A stretch of 64,000 bases of DNA, taken from the NCBI GenBank assembly GCA_951799445.1, contig OX637288.1, forward strand, positions 26,639,288-26,703,287, read 5' to 3'. Made by a program: the position numbers and the translations under genes. The notes under the pieces were generated by a model. The model did not search any database and was not told the DNA's origin. It saw only the letters and a list, made by a program, of their open reading frames with translations. This document shows positions 34,825 through 47,359 of the stretch, piece by piece. This stretch comes from Pseudisothecium myosuroides. Lineage: Eukaryota; Streptophyta; Bryopsida; Hypnales; Lembophyllaceae. The first letter of the stretch is position 1, and every line of letters begins with the position of its first letter.

Positions 34825-37647
34825 TCACCTCCTTAGGGTGTAATGACTTCTCTGGAAGCACTGTCCAGCATGAAGAAACACACCTCCACACTGTGGACAA
34901 ACAAGATTGGTCCGAGTCGTGCCCAAGCAGTAGCGGCACTTCCGTCTCCGCCCTGTGCGAACCAGTCCATGTACGCCGAGCAGTGCCAATCGAAACTGCG
35001 ACACCGTTCCTCTTTGAAGTCTCCAAGGACGGCTGAGCTCGTCAGCCAATTGGAACTGAAATTGCAGATGAGAGACCGCATTCTTCCCGAGCTCCTGACA
35101 CGCCACTTTATTCAAAATGTAACAATTAACAACTGATGTGTCCACCAAGTAGAAGAACACTTTGTGCCACCACTTGTGACTTCTGGTTTGGCAGGAATAG
35201 TTACCGCGAAGGTGATCCGCAACATCCACCCCTCACATGAAATCGGAATACGCTTTGTGAATAGGAGAGGCTGCCAAATCTGTAAGTTCTCCATCCATTT
35301 GCCGTGGCACTGTGGGCCACGACTCCTGCGGACGCGGCACCGGCGGGTAATACGTTGACGAGAACTTTACAGCCTTCCGGTCCACGAAGACAGCACAAGC
35401 AATTTCACCACTGTGGTGCATGCGCCAGAAAAGCGTTCCCTGTGGATGCTTCGATAGACCTTTCATGTCATGAAAGCACCTTGGCAACCCCAGTCGGTTG
35501 CTACGCACCGTACCAACTCCATACGTGCCCCTCCTGCGAAGCTCCAACAGTAACTTTATGGAAGTGAAGAAGTTGTCAGTGCAAACTATGTGTCCGTTGC
35601 CGTGAAGACCTTCCATCAACTGAAGAACCACGTCGTGTTCAGTTTTGGCGTCTCTACTGGCGCCTCCTGCCAAGGACTCTCGAAATTGTGATCCAGTATA
35701 AATTTGAAAATCGTAAATATACTTCTCCTGCGCGTCTGCCAAGCACCAAATTTTGACACCCCACTTCGTGGGCTTCCGTGGCATATACTGACGCACAGGG
35801 CAGTATTTTCCTTTGTAAGGCACGATTGTTTCATCTACCGTCATCTCCTGATGAAGTCGCCAGTTGCTCTTGAACTGGCACTGCAATTCTACGACAAGCC
35901 AGTGCATTTTCCGAAGCCTGTCAAACTCATCCTTGTCACCTGCTACTACTGGCACTGAATCATCAGCAATGTGAAGACACCTCGTTATGTCTTCATAACG
36001 ACGGCAACTCATAATGGTGGAAATGTTGGGACAGTGCAGGAACTCGTTCTGTCTGCTCCAGTAGCTTCTGTGATTTGGGAGACATTTGATGCCCATTAAG
36101 AGATTGACAGCGACAAACGCCTATAGCTCCTCGTTCTGCAGCGGCCACCACTTCGCTCCCCCTAACGGTATTGTGGACCCAGTGGGAACCTCACTGGCGT
36201 AGCGATTGCTATCATCGCAAATTCGTTGCAAAGTGGTATCACTCCAGAAACGTCCGAAGAGCGAGGCCTTCACAGGCATCCGGTTCACAGGGAAATTGAG
36301 ACCACCACGAGGTCCTGTGAAACGAACTGGCTCTTGCGCAAACACGGAGCGTTCCGTGGTCCACGTTTCCTTTGCGAAAGCTTGAAGGAAGGCCCGCCGG
36401 GCTGCTGCTGCTGATATACGACCACCACGGCGACGTGGCTGCGGTGCTGTGCACGGTGCGGGAATGTTCTCAGTATCGACAGCCGCCTCCTTGCCCGCCC
36501 GTCTCACAGATGTTGTGGCGACTCCTTCACGGTCTGGGATGCCCGCAGTTCCACGCTGCTGCGACGAGGTTGTTGCCTGACACGCACCTTTTCCGTGTAC
36601 GTTCTGTGGAAGAGGTCGCTCAGCACATCCAATGCCGTTGACCGGTACACCATTGCTGATCCACACCATAGCGGTCGACACGGGCGCTACAACAGCCCTA
36701 CCTCGCGGTGGCAGACTGTCCATCAGTACATCGGAGAAGAGGTCGACAAAAGACGGACTCTCCGTAACAGGTACGTGAGGGAAGCCAGTGATGCCGCTTC
36801 TGTTTTGATTATCCCCCGGTCTGTGCACAAGGTCATGAGCAGGAACGCTCTCATCAGCGAAATGGTACCATGATAACCATGAGTCGTCGACGTCGTCGTC
36901 GAAGCTGCTATCCTGTGGTCCGGCACTTCGCAGCAACGGAGAGTCATGACTCGCAATTGATGTTGTACTCCCGTTCACTTTCTCCTGAGACGAGAGATGA
37001 CCTCCAGAGACTCTGTAGTCGGAGCGGTCCGAAGTCTCCTGCAATGTCTCTTGCTCAACGCACTGTTGCAGAATGAGTATGCGGTCGACGTCTCCGCTTC
37101 GTAGATGCACCTCCTTCCCGTCATCCAAGACAACAACGTGCATGAGCTACCGCGTGTCGCTGCGAACGTAGGAATGAATAACCAAGCCTAGGGCCCACTG
37201 GTTTCCGACCTCGTGAGAAGCGGTCCCGGCAACAAGACAAATAAGTGAGCGCCGAAACCGGACTGGCATCGGATTTGTCGCCGGCTGCGACTCATTGTCA
37301 CCTCCTGTGGATAGCACGGTCCACTGCATTCCACGCCAAGGCAGCACGGAGGTGGTCCCGGCGGCATCATAGTGTCGCGACGTCTCTCCTTCCACGGGCA
37401 CTTCCTCCGGCGTCGCGTGGACCATGCAAGCAGCAGAGGATTGGGCCGGCACTGTTGACTTGTGACGTCCTCTCCGTGTTGCCTGATCACCAGCCGTGCC
37501 ACTCTCCAATTTCTTCCGCTTCTGACGTCCTGCTGTCACTTCGGCAGAGGCTCCGGCTTCAGTCACGAGCGCTGCGGACTTGCTCACGCTCCGCGTCTTG
37601 TATGCAACCTGAAGTCCTTGGCCAGCTTTGTTGCGTGTAGTAGTCAT
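34825..37647 (-). pseudogene. piggyBac-type transposase, single frame with three in-frame stops
   Basis: One frame runs from ATG 37645-37647 to TGA 34825-34827 (940 codons) with no frameshift, interrupted only by TAG 37147-37149, TAG 36121-36123 and TGA 35233-35235. The N-terminal third is a low-complexity, basic and acidic region, longer than in usual piggyBac proteins of about 600 aa. The DDE_Tnp_1_7 core is clear: LLMGIKCLPNHRSYW, MTVDETIVPYKGKYCPVRQY (first Asp), GHIVCTDNFFTSIKLL (second Asp), GVDVADHLRGNY (third Asp, after the TGA), then KWWHKVFFYLVDTSVVN. A Cys-rich tail (CRYC...CPQC...C...H) matches the C-terminal zinc module. The catalytic residues remain but the stops should prevent full-length protein, unless the first is removed by a different start or splice. 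Confidence 0.88.
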
Positions 37648-37792
37648 GATGTTCACGTAAAAATGCAGATTTGGTAAATTAGGATGTTGCACTTGCAGAT
37701 TACTACCAAACTCAGACACTTTCAAATACAAATACGGCAAAGGCAAGGAGGTGCACCGACGTCGGGCCAAAGAAGCACGCGTATGGCGTGGT

Positions 37793-38080
37793 TCACGTCT
37801 TCGCTGAAGCCTTGGGGATCACCTTCAGGTACCCTCTCCCTCCACCCGAGAATCCTGGCGCAATGATACCTGAAGAGAAAACGAAGGCCACGTGGGGTGT
37901 CTTTTTTTTTATGCCTTTCTTCATAGCTTTCCGTAGCAGTTGATGTCTGTCGATGAGTCCAATTATTTGTCGGGTTTGTACGTCGCTTGTTCCCACTGAT
38001 CTGCACCACAGTCGAATTGTCTCTCGAATATACGGAAATCGGGGAATCTCGTGTTCACTGCGGAAGACGCTGCTGGCCAT
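37793..38080 (-). CDS. Small basic ORF inside the piggyBac element, unknown
   Basis: ATG at 38078-38080, 95 aa, starting MASSVFRSEHEIPRFPYIRE and containing a basic run AMKKGIKKKTP. A plausible donor (TCTTCAG/GTATCA) lies within it, so it could instead be a first exon. It lies upstream of, and in the same orientation as, the transposase. It may be a transposon accessory ORF or chance; I recognise no domain. Confidence 0.3.
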   Translation of the reverse strand: MASSVFRSEHEIPRFPYIRETIRLWCRSVGTSDVQTRQIIGLIDRHQLLRKAMKKGIKKKTPHVAFVFSSGIIAPGFSGGGRGYLKVIPKASAKT

Positions 38081-40107
38081 GATGACATGAAGTCATCCTT
38101 GCCGATTGCAGAAGGCCGAATTCGAGGTCGCCCGGAAAAGTTGGTTCGACTGCAAATCAGGAATTCGAAGTGCCTGCTGTGGGCAGCCTCACATGCTCAT
38201 GGGCTGGGTGCGCAGAGAATGTGGGGACTGACCTGTGCAGACGGAACGGAGAAGTCAGTAAGACATTAGCAATCGATAAAGAATAATATGGAGTTGTGAT
38301 CGGTGTAGGCAGCAGTAACGGAGTCAGGAACGTGAACAGTGATTTCAGTGAACAGTGTCATGCAGCACAAGAATTATTGCTTGAACTCTATATACGGGAG
38401 AGTATGTGTACCTGACAGTGACGTTGTATTGTGAATTCTTTGCAGCGGACGAGTTCGTGACAGTGCTAATGTAGTACAAGTATGAGAACGGAATGGACGT
38501 CATTCCAGCTAAATGCTAGAATAGAAGGAAACAAAGAGAAGAGACGGAAGTGCGATTTGTTACCGACTGAGCAACGACAACAATGACTGATCAATGTAAG
38601 TGACAGTGATGGCAATACTAAGAGTGAGTGTAGACAATGACAGAAAGAAGTGGAAGAAGGTGTATTCGCAAATAGAAATAGTGCTAACAGATGTTTAGAT
38701 GACTTTGAAAAACGAAAGTTTGGTGATTGTCAAGCATAAGGGGTTTGGCTGCCGTCATTTGCGTTCTCTTATGTGAAAGTGATGAGTGTTTAGCAAGTTG
38801 TACTGCATCAACATAATCAATGTAGAAGCCGGCGTTTCCGGTTCAGTTATGTGAAATACTATACGAAAATGCAAGAGTGACTCGCAAGCTCATGGTGGTT
38901 CATGGCAATAGGTAGTTGCAGTCTCCAAGAGAGTTTCCATCAGTTACTGTCAAGGACATGCAGCTGCAAAATACATTAGTTTAGAATGTCTATAAGAGCT
39001 CTGTCATACACTATTAGTAGTTCTTACACAAGTAGAGATAGGAGAAGCTATAGTTGTACCACGAGTTTGTAAAGAAGTGTAGGATTTCTCTGAGTTTCGA
39101 CTCTGGGCATTGAAGGAGCAGCCGCACAATGTGAAAATTTTCACTTGAAAACGAGAGTGCTATGTAAGGAATTGACAAGTGTGGCAACGTACAAATAGCC
39201 ATCAGTATTTGCCTTCCGATATGTTTGTAAATGCTGTGCAGAGTTTCGTACAACACAGTACGATTTATTAAAATATTCATAAATGTGGTAGAGACACTGA
39301 CGTCAGAGCGCTGTACACTGACGGTCTGCCCCTGACAGAAAGCATGTGCGGAAAATTCTCTCTTTAGTAGACAGTGTTGTGCTTCAGAATATCTGAGAAA
39401 ATACTGAGACGTCTTCTGCCTCCAGAGAGTGCACTTTCAAGTGCTCAACTGAACTTCTGAAGAGTACAAAAATGGATGGATGAAAAAAAGCTTCCACGCT
39501 CAAGATATGTACATTCTACTTTGTTCGTCGTCCACAAAATGGACGCTGCCACGTTTAAGGGTTAAACCTTACTTGCATTTGGTGCCCATTGATCTTCAAT
39601 GAAATATATGAAATCAAATACCAATGAAATTAATAAACTTACCTCATGGAATGTGGATGTCTTAATTAGATGTTTGACAGGTGCAAGACCTTAATTAATG
39701 ATGCCTTTGTAAAGCAAGGTGATCATGATACTATTAGTACTTGCACTCCTATCCTATAAGTTTGGCCAACCACTTCAAGCATTCACTTGAATGGCCCAGG
39801 CTAGAATTCTTTTGGTATTATATTTTTTAATCCCATTTGAGGATGAAAGGGAGATAAATGTAAGAACTTGATCTGTATATTCTGCCCTTCATTTTGAAAT
39901 TTCTGACCACAACAAGCTTAATTCAGGCCTTTGATTTCAAATATGAATTCAAGTTTTTTAAATTTGATCAATTGATTGTAAATAATCATATTTTTTCCTC
40001 GTATTGAAAAATCTACTAGACTATCACTATTGCCTTGGCTCATAGGTTGGAAAATGTATTTCACCAAGTTTTTGTTTATTGTTGGTACAGATTTGTAGAC
40101 CATTCTA

Positions 40108-41248
40108 TTAACCCGTAAAGGACCAAGGCCTTTTTTCTGCCCAAAAACACTCAAAACTGCCATTTCTATAGCAAAAAGTAAAAAAATTAAAAACTGTTTT
40201 TTTTCCACATCTAAGCGTAGGATCTTTCACCTAACTAGTATGACAGATTGCAAGATATCTATGTTTAAAGTGAAAAAAAAAAGTTTTTCAGCACATTAGA
40301 GTTATTTGTAAAGTATCCAAAATTGGGGTTTAAACCCCGTAGTTTTGTGAAAAAGCAGGTTTTGGGCAAAAAGTTAATACGAAAGTGGGTATCAAACTTT
40401 CTTTCGCACCCAAATTGACCAAAAAGAAGTTTCGTCCGGACTTTGCCTGCGGGGTCGTGGTCACCTGCGGGGTCGTAGTCGCCTGCGGGGTCGTCCGTCG
40501 GAGGAAATTTGTCGGAAAAAGTCCCCTCCAAACTGGGGGGGGACTTTACGAATAACTCTATTGCGGGACCAGACTTTTAACATAAAAATTTTGCACTATA
40601 GAGTTTTGAGCTTTAAATCTTTATAGTGGAGAATTGAGTTGAGAGTCTAGGAAAAAATTTAAAAAAAAAAAAAAACTTAATTATCATTCTTAAAAAAATT
40701 GTTAAGTAGAAGTAGATACAAGATAGAAGGAAAATCTAAAATATTCATATATTTTAGATGAAATTAAAATTTACTAATTTCAATGGTGAGATTGTTCTAG
40801 CAAATAAACTAAGCCATGAAAAAAAATTTGAAAAATTTGAAAAATTGCATTCAGAAATGAATCCTATCTTGAATATTTTTTTCAAGAAGATGCTCTAATT
40901 GCCCGAAAAACAAGAATGTCCATAACTTTTTCATAACAAATCCAAATGAAACTAATAAAAGCTTTACAAATAAACAAAAATATAATCTATGAGAAAAAAA
41001 AATTTAATTTAATTTTTGCCAATTTTTTTTTGTTGCCCGGGCTGCCCCCCCTCCCCTTGTTTGAGCTTATTTGATCATAACTGTTGTTCCTGGGCACCGA
41101 TTGTGAAAAAAATTATACTCCTACAAAGCTTATCAATTTTTCTATCTTCAAAAAAAATTTCAAAAAATCAAGAAAAAATTTCAGCCCGTAGGTACCTGCC
41201 CGAAAACGCATTTGTCCCCCGAAGGGACAACGGTCCTTTAGGGGTTAA
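40108..41248. mobile_element. 1141-bp TTAA element (family 2, inverse of 11454-12394) carrying a nested TA element
   Basis: TTAACCCGTAAAGGACC at the left and GGTCCTTTAGGGGTTAA at the right. Read in reverse it follows 11454-12394 throughout, including the tract beginning CCCGTAGGTACCTGCCCG next to the right end. It is longer mainly because of the insertion at 40299-40558. Confidence 0.85.
40299..40558. mobile_element. About 260-bp inverted-repeat element nested in the TTAA element, TA-flanked
   Basis: Ends GAGTTATTTGTAAAGT and ACTTTACGAATAACTC form a near-perfect inverted pair, bounded by TA on both sides. The equivalent place in 11454-12394 reads straight through (CAGCACATTGCGGG). TA borders suggest a Tc1/mariner-type MITE. 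The interior has three GC-rich units of 18 bp (CCTGCGGGGTCGT core) at about 40444-40497. Confidence 0.7.
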
Positions 41249-41639
41249 ATTCTAAAATCAAGGCAAGCATTTCAATTTCTTGAGGACCAAGTGACCATTC
41301 AATGTATGCAAGAAATCTTGGATAGTTATGCACATAGTCAATTTGGGTAGAGTGTTCACAAATTTTTTACATAAGGTGTGAACATGTATACCCTTGGTGG
41401 GAATATAATTTTTCCTAATCAAGTGCTTGGATCAAAAGTTATGTTGCCCTAAATTTTCAGGCAATCTAGGCAACATGTGAAGAACTCCCCTTCTACTTTT
41501 GAAATTCGATAGGTATGTAACTAACATGATATAGGATACAATTGCCCTCCAAAATCACCCATATGTAGTAGACAAATCTCACTCTGAGAGGAATTAAAAT
41601 CTCTTGACCTTGTAGAACAAGGTCAAAACTAACTATTTC

Positions 41640-41832
41640 TTCTAACTTCAAACATTGTAATCTTTCAATTTGTGCAATTAAATATTATAAAAAAATTCTA
41701 CACATTCCTATAGTTGTATAATACAATTTTATAAGGTTGAATTTTCATTTTTCATTTTTTTCTTGTTGCCGTAATAAGTGGCAATTTTGACAATTATTGT
41801 TCAAAATGTGCCTTGTTCCTTTAGGGGATAAC
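41640..41832. mobile_element. Decayed end of a family 2 TTAA element
   Basis: The sequence follows the right-hand part of 11454-12394 (TTCTACACATTCCTATA ... ACAATT ... TTGTTCCTTTAGGGGATAA), but the terminal TTAA is degraded to ATAA and the left end is not found. Confidence 0.55.
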
Positions 41833-44490
41833 CAATGAATTTTTAAGTCATAATTTTTTGCTAGCATCTTACCTCATTTGTGGTGGTGACTACCTATACA
41901 CTAAAACAATGAAAAAAAAATTGTTTGAATTTGCCAAAACCATCTCTAAGAAATACCTCTTCCATCCCCAAATGATCTTCCGTTTCTTCTTAATTTTATT
42001 GCAATAAGCTTAAATACTATACTTTGAAAAAGGCTCCAAAATTTAAAGTTCCAGGACGATAGGAATGCACCAAAATCTACTTACAATTCAAAATGGGTTG
42101 AAATAACATTATTTTTTGGATTTAGGACCAAACATTCTGTTCAACCGGAAGATCGTTTTAGGAGAGAGGGAGTTCAAGTTTGCTTGCCAATTTTTGGATG
42201 AAATTTACTGATTTTAGACAATATTTTGGATAAAAATATAAAATTCATGAATGGATGACCAAATTGGATGATTTGTATGACCTAGTTGCTTTTCACGGTG
42301 CTATAGTACCACCACAAATTCCTAAGAAAATCACTGATTTCAACAGCACGGTTGGCCTTGACAAAGACTTCATAATAATTCGTTAAAGTGCTAGGAGTCC
42401 AATTTTGGTCATTTTTGAGCAATTTTTTTTGCAGAATCAACAGCTAGGGTAGTCTGCCGATTTTGGCGGCCATAATGGGCCTAGTCAACTCATTTGTATA
42501 AAGCCAATTTGAGATATACGGTTTCTTGTATTATATTGTCTCAGCTCTATAGTAGAATTGTACTCTGAGCACTTTAACGCCAGAGAACCTTCGAAGTAGT
42601 GCGGATTCTGCAACATGGTTAGGCTAGCTGGCTCGCCAACAAATTTGTACAAGGGGGAGGGTCAATGGTGTTATATTCATTTGGAGAAATTTGTATGAAG
42701 GAGAGGGTCAGTGATGTTTGAATGTAGCAAATATCTTGGGGTTATAGTTTGTGGAAGTGAGTTTGGAATTGAAGTGATATATGATTGTTTTAGCATTGTT
42801 TGTAATACTAATGCAACAAGTATAAGTTGTCATTTGTAATTGTATGATTGGATATGGGGAACAATTGTGTTGAATGGAACAACTTGGAATGGTTCAAGTT
42901 ATTGGGTTATTGTGATTGGCTTGTACATTTGGTTGAATTTCTTACAAAGTAGAATTAGTTGGAAGTTGTGAATTTATGATTAATGATAGAATAGGCTAGA
43001 TGATTAATATTATCTTCGAATAATTAGTTTCTTTGTTCTAGAGTTGAAAAGAAGGGGAGCTAAAAGAGAGTTGATGAAGGAATTTTGTTTGTATTGATGG
43101 AGAAAATTGGAAGATTATTGGTGATCAATTGTGGTTGTAGGGCAAAGTTAGCTTCACAATGGGCGCAATTGAAGGGTGTAAGCACAATGGATACATGGTG
43201 CTTGTTCCAAAGAGTTGGAAAGTTATATGTAGAGCTTTTTTGATTAGAAATATGTGCTTGGAATATTTGAATGAAAATTGAGGGAAATTTAGTAGGTTTT
43301 GATTGTCATTGGTAGTAAGTTGCATTGATTGCAGTTTGTGACGTGAGTAGTGGGTAGTTTGTTGAACATTTTGTTGGTGATTTGTTGTATCGAATTAGGA
43401 AACTTTATGGCTTTATTGTGCCATAGCGTAGTGATGGGGGTGTTGTTATTTGGGAATTCAAAGCTTATGCTCCTTAAATGGATTTGGGCTTTGTATTTGA
43501 GTAGGTGATGCATGTGGAAAATGGAAAAGTGAAGACATGATGATTGGAAGATTGTTTGTAATTTTTGGACTCTGCCATATTTATTTTGTGATTTAATGTG
43601 TTAGTCCCCAGTACATTTTTCTAAGATATCCTAAAACATTTAGAGTGTTGATGAATTGATGTTTGATGCAGGTTACATAAGTGGTCTTAAAAGAGAAAGC
43701 TCCGAGTCTAAATTCATCTTTAGGTAGTTGTGCGGTGATGTTGGGTACATTATTTGGTAATTTGCATATGCATTTTGCTTGTTTTATGATTTGTTTGTTT
43801 AATTTGTGGATGAAAATTATAGATTATGAAATTGGGAAGAAACACTTGCTCTGACTACCGTGTCAACAATATTTGTTTTTTGTTGCAATGTGGCAAGGCT
43901 TTGAAGGAGCTCAGAGCTTTGTTTTATAAATTTGTCCATAGTATGTTTTTGTTGAAGGTTCTAGTTCAAGTGAATCCCAAGGTAAGGATAAGACTCATTT
44001 TGGTGTAGGAAGATGAATGCAAGGTGTTAGAAATGAAATCTGTGAGCCCTTCTTTGTCTTCCTGTCAGTTTCATTCTTCATTATAATATAGTTTGTGAAA
44101 TTTCTATCTATGTTACAAAATAGGTATTTACAAAAAAAATCATCAATGAAGAATAAATTCATTCAACAAATACATAAACAAAAATTTGTCTTTATCCATT
44201 TTCAATAACATATATAAGCGTATATGTCTTTCTCCATCTTCAAGCAATAGGAGCTAAAGAATTCTTTCAGGGAGGGGAGAGGGGGCTTAAATAGTAGTGC
44301 CAAGAGTCTAATACCTATGTTTTAAACTTTGAAAATTCATAGAAATTATATGTCTTATCTATTTTTTAGTTTTTGAAAATTCTTGATTTTCAATTGCTAA
44401 CACTACAAAATAAAAATTTCTAGAGATAGATACTTCCAACTATGCCAAGTTGCTTATTTTGATGGTTTTCTAGGTGTTTCCACCTTATAA
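41833..44490. other. AT-rich interval without a recognisable gene
   Basis: Only short, low-complexity frames; nothing with recognisable motifs on either strand. Confidence 0.5.
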
Positions 44491-45164
44491 AGAAGTCAAG
44501 TGAAAAATGAACAAAGAACGTTCGTAGTCAAATCTTGTTTCAGTGCCACGTGCACATCATGTTGTTGTTCAACACACAGGAGGTTTGGGGGATTGTTGGA
44601 CATGAATTTTGTTCAGGGTCCCGATTCCAGAACTAAGCTTAGAATTCCTCTAAAGTCCTTCGTCTTAGCTTGTGCGGTGTTCAATCCACATGAGCATAAG
44701 TTAGGGGAATTTCAGACAGTCCGTCACGTGAACCTTTCCCAGTCTAATGGTCAGCAATAATTTCCGTACCATTTCAGGTTCCATCCTCCACTGCAAATCA
44801 TTGCCAATTTTACCACCAATTAGATTAGATGCAATTAATGCAACAGGAGATACCTACTGTAGTAGGTCAAAGCTAAAATCCTCTCTCAAATTTGTCAAAA
44901 TGCCAAACGGATTTCTGGAGGTGAAACTTATCTTCATTTACCAAATTTTTTTAGTGTAAATTTTTTTAAGAAATGCTATTTTACTATGCCTATAAGAGGT
45001 CTGAAATTCTACTTTTAACACAATTATTTGTTTTTGACTTAACTATGAGTGCTTGAGAAACTATAAGTTCTAATTTATTTATCTCACATGGGTTGTACTA
45101 CCTCCTACCACTCCATGTGTATATATATAGCTTTTGTTTTCCCTTCTAAACCCTAATAAATACA
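44491..45164. other. Unassigned stretch with one 86-codon frame and a TATA-rich segment
   Basis: The frame 44500-44760 (plus; ATG at 44508) contains CTSCCCSTHRRFGG and no known domain. A TATATATATA run at about 45120-45129 and TAAACCCTAATAAA at about 45147-45160 look promoter-like. Could be a remnant of an LTR or of a gene; not supported enough to call. Confidence 0.25.
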
Positions 45165-45307
45165 ATTGGTCTTGTATGAATGCAAACTAATTGGTTCATT
45201 GTTTATTTATTTTTATTTGTGTGTTTTGTAACATTACAAAAGACACAAAAAAAATAAAAAAATAAAAAAATAATGAACCACTTAGCTTGCATTCATACAA
45301 AACCAAT
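45165..45307. repeat. Fold-back hairpin element, arms about 65-70 bp
   Basis: ATTGGTCTTGTATGAATGCA at the left is matched by TGCATTCATACAAAACCAAT at the right, and pairing continues inward through AATTGGTTCATT and the T/A-rich tract, leaving a loop of a few bases around 45232-45237. Typical of a fold-back MITE. Confidence 0.85.
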
Positions 45308-45432
45308 AATATTTTGAGTTTTCAAAACACACAATATATGGGTGTATGAACTCTGGTTTGTTTTATTTTTTAATGTACCTTGTATAGTTACGGCTAGCCG
45401 ACTTACTCTTTGACAAAATTGACGCATGTAAA

Positions 45433-45540
45433 CTACACAAAATAGTGAAATAGGTTGCCCCACACTAATTTCTCATATCTAACACTTTCAGACATGGTCA
45501 ACTATAGTCTAGGGCAACCTAATTTCACTATTTTGTGTAG
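45433..45540. repeat. 108-nt hairpin with 28-bp near-perfect stem
   Basis: CTACACAAAATAGTGAAATA (on through GGTTGCCC) pairs with the 45512-45540 arm ending CTATTTTGTGTAG; one unpaired base in the stem and a loop of about 51 nt. Either a tiny MITE or a miRNA-type precursor. Confidence 0.75.
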
Positions 45541-45599
45541 CTACTGATGGTGTGGAATATACCACACCATTCCGTCCGGAGGAAGGCAGTCATCAGAAA

Positions 45600-46450
45600 A
45601 GTTGGGCAAGAATATTTGGATGCCATTTTGACAACAATCTAACATGGAGTCCACCTTAGTGTCATTTTGGGATTCACTTTGGTACTGAGGTGGCACCAAA
45701 TTTTTGTAGTATCATTTTCATGCGAAGTTAGCATTGTCAGCCTCACATCATTGTGGAGCCATTTTAACATCATTTTGGTGTACATTAATCCAAAGTCAAT
45801 TTGGCTTTACTTTGAGGGTCAAAATGATGCTAAACTGGACATGCACTATTTATGTGTTATTTTGATGCCAATTTCACATGAATTATTCTAATATTAGTGT
45901 TGCAATAACAGAGAAGGAATAATGCAATGTCATGTATATGCCATTTTAGTGCAATTTTGCTACCATTTCCATGCTATAGTGATTGAACCATTTGACTATT
46001 ACTTTCATGTCAATTTACAATGTAGTTTTTCAATGTCAGTTTCATGCTGCTTTAGTGCAACTCTAGATATGCACTATTCCTTTATCATCTACACCCCATT
46101 TTGTTGTTTTGTTAGAGCATTGTTGACATGCACATTTACAATGCAATGTTCATGCCAATTTAGCTAACACTATTTGAATGCCTTTTTGACACTTTTCTAG
46201 TGTGAACTAATTTTGAATTCATTTTTGGCAAATGTATTGCCATTTTTGCATTATGACAATAATATTTTAACTTTATGTAGGCACAATTTTGACATTCCCT
46301 TCTTCAATGCCTATTTGGTGATATTGCACTACAATTATCATATGCACAATTTCAATGCCACTTTAAAAGACATGGTAAGTAACAATATTTCAATGTCATT
46401 TTCACACTGTTCTGATGTTCATATATTTTTTGGGCTATTTTAGAGCCAAC
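45600..46450. repeat. Degenerate short-period repeat region
   Basis: Variants of a motif such as GCCATTTTGA, CAATTTTGGCA or TGTCATTTTG recur every 20-40 bp in one orientation over about 850 bp, giving long but repetitive plus-strand frames. Looks like an old, diverged tandem array rather than coding sequence. Confidence 0.5.
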
Positions 46451-47359
46451 TGATTGTCAATTTGGCACCAAAATTTTTCTTAAATATTTGAAATAAATGT
46501 CATATTGCTGCAAATTATTGTACTTTGATAGATAATTTGCTAATAGTAGCTTACTGTAGTGCTGTTCTTCATAGGCTTATATCATCTTTTTTGTTGCAGT
46601 ACATGAAACTCAATGAATAAAGATGGATTTGAATTCACTATAGGAACAACCACACAAATTGATATCTAATTATTAAAAGGGCATCTAAAATTAACAATTG
46701 CTAGTAAATATAGACTTAGTTAGTAAATAGTTTGTATCACATTGTAATTATATTGTATGTAGAATTTAGGTGAATGAAGTTTGGATACTAATTAGCATAC
46801 CTAATGGTAGACAAAGCCACACTACAATACCAATTTCCTTCTATAACCAAGCACAAATATAGTGTACATGTAAATTTTCCTTCATTAATGCACCAATGCC
46901 AAAGTTGTCATTTGGTACTTGAAATGCATGCACATGACATCTAATAGGATTATAAAAATAATACAAACTCTCATGGCACAATTTTTTTGTTCTTCTTCTG
47001 CATATACTTTTAAAATTTATGATTGGTATTGCCATCATTCTTTACACATGAATATTCTATGTAAATATTCTATATGAATATTACACATGGTGAAGATGTA
47101 TCTAGAAAATATCATAAACAAGTACAATTACAATACAATATAGTTGTTTGACAGGGTTAATAATATCAATGTTGTACATTGCTTAACACTTCTAAATCAA
47201 TTGTCAATCAAGTCCTTACAAGAAGATTACCTAGAATTTCCAACAATTGATGAAGAAGCGTCCTGGTGTAACAAAATGTGGAATGATGTGTACCACTTTC
47301 AGAATGGTTTGGATACTTGTTACCACATAACGTGCTCTCAATTGTGCTTGAGAGTTTCT

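Larger units (their letters stand above)
33129..39565. mobile_element. Full-length piggyBac-type DNA transposon, 6.4 kb
   Basis: Flanked by TTAA (33129-33132 and 39562-39565). Left end TTAACCTTTAAGTGGCGCTGG; right end, read inward, TTAACCCTTAAACGTGGCAGCG, a good inverted pair. Each end is followed by a short palindrome (GTCTTCTGGAAGAC at the left; GTCC...GGAC at the right). The interior is richer in GC than the flanks and carries a minus-strand piggyBac transposase frame (34825-37647). Long subterminal stretches (33650-34820 and 38081-39560) have no recognised gene. A MITE of 230 bp is nested at 33417-33646. Confidence 0.85.

Noticed and set aside
34770..38269. Many plus-strand and off-frame ORFs across the piggyBac element
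   Set aside because: GC-rich sequence lengthens chance frames; only the minus-strand transposase frame has family motifs.
43125..43513. Minus-strand frames of 66-74 codons
   Set aside because: Asn/Ile/Thr-rich readings of T-rich DNA with no motif, start context or splice sites.
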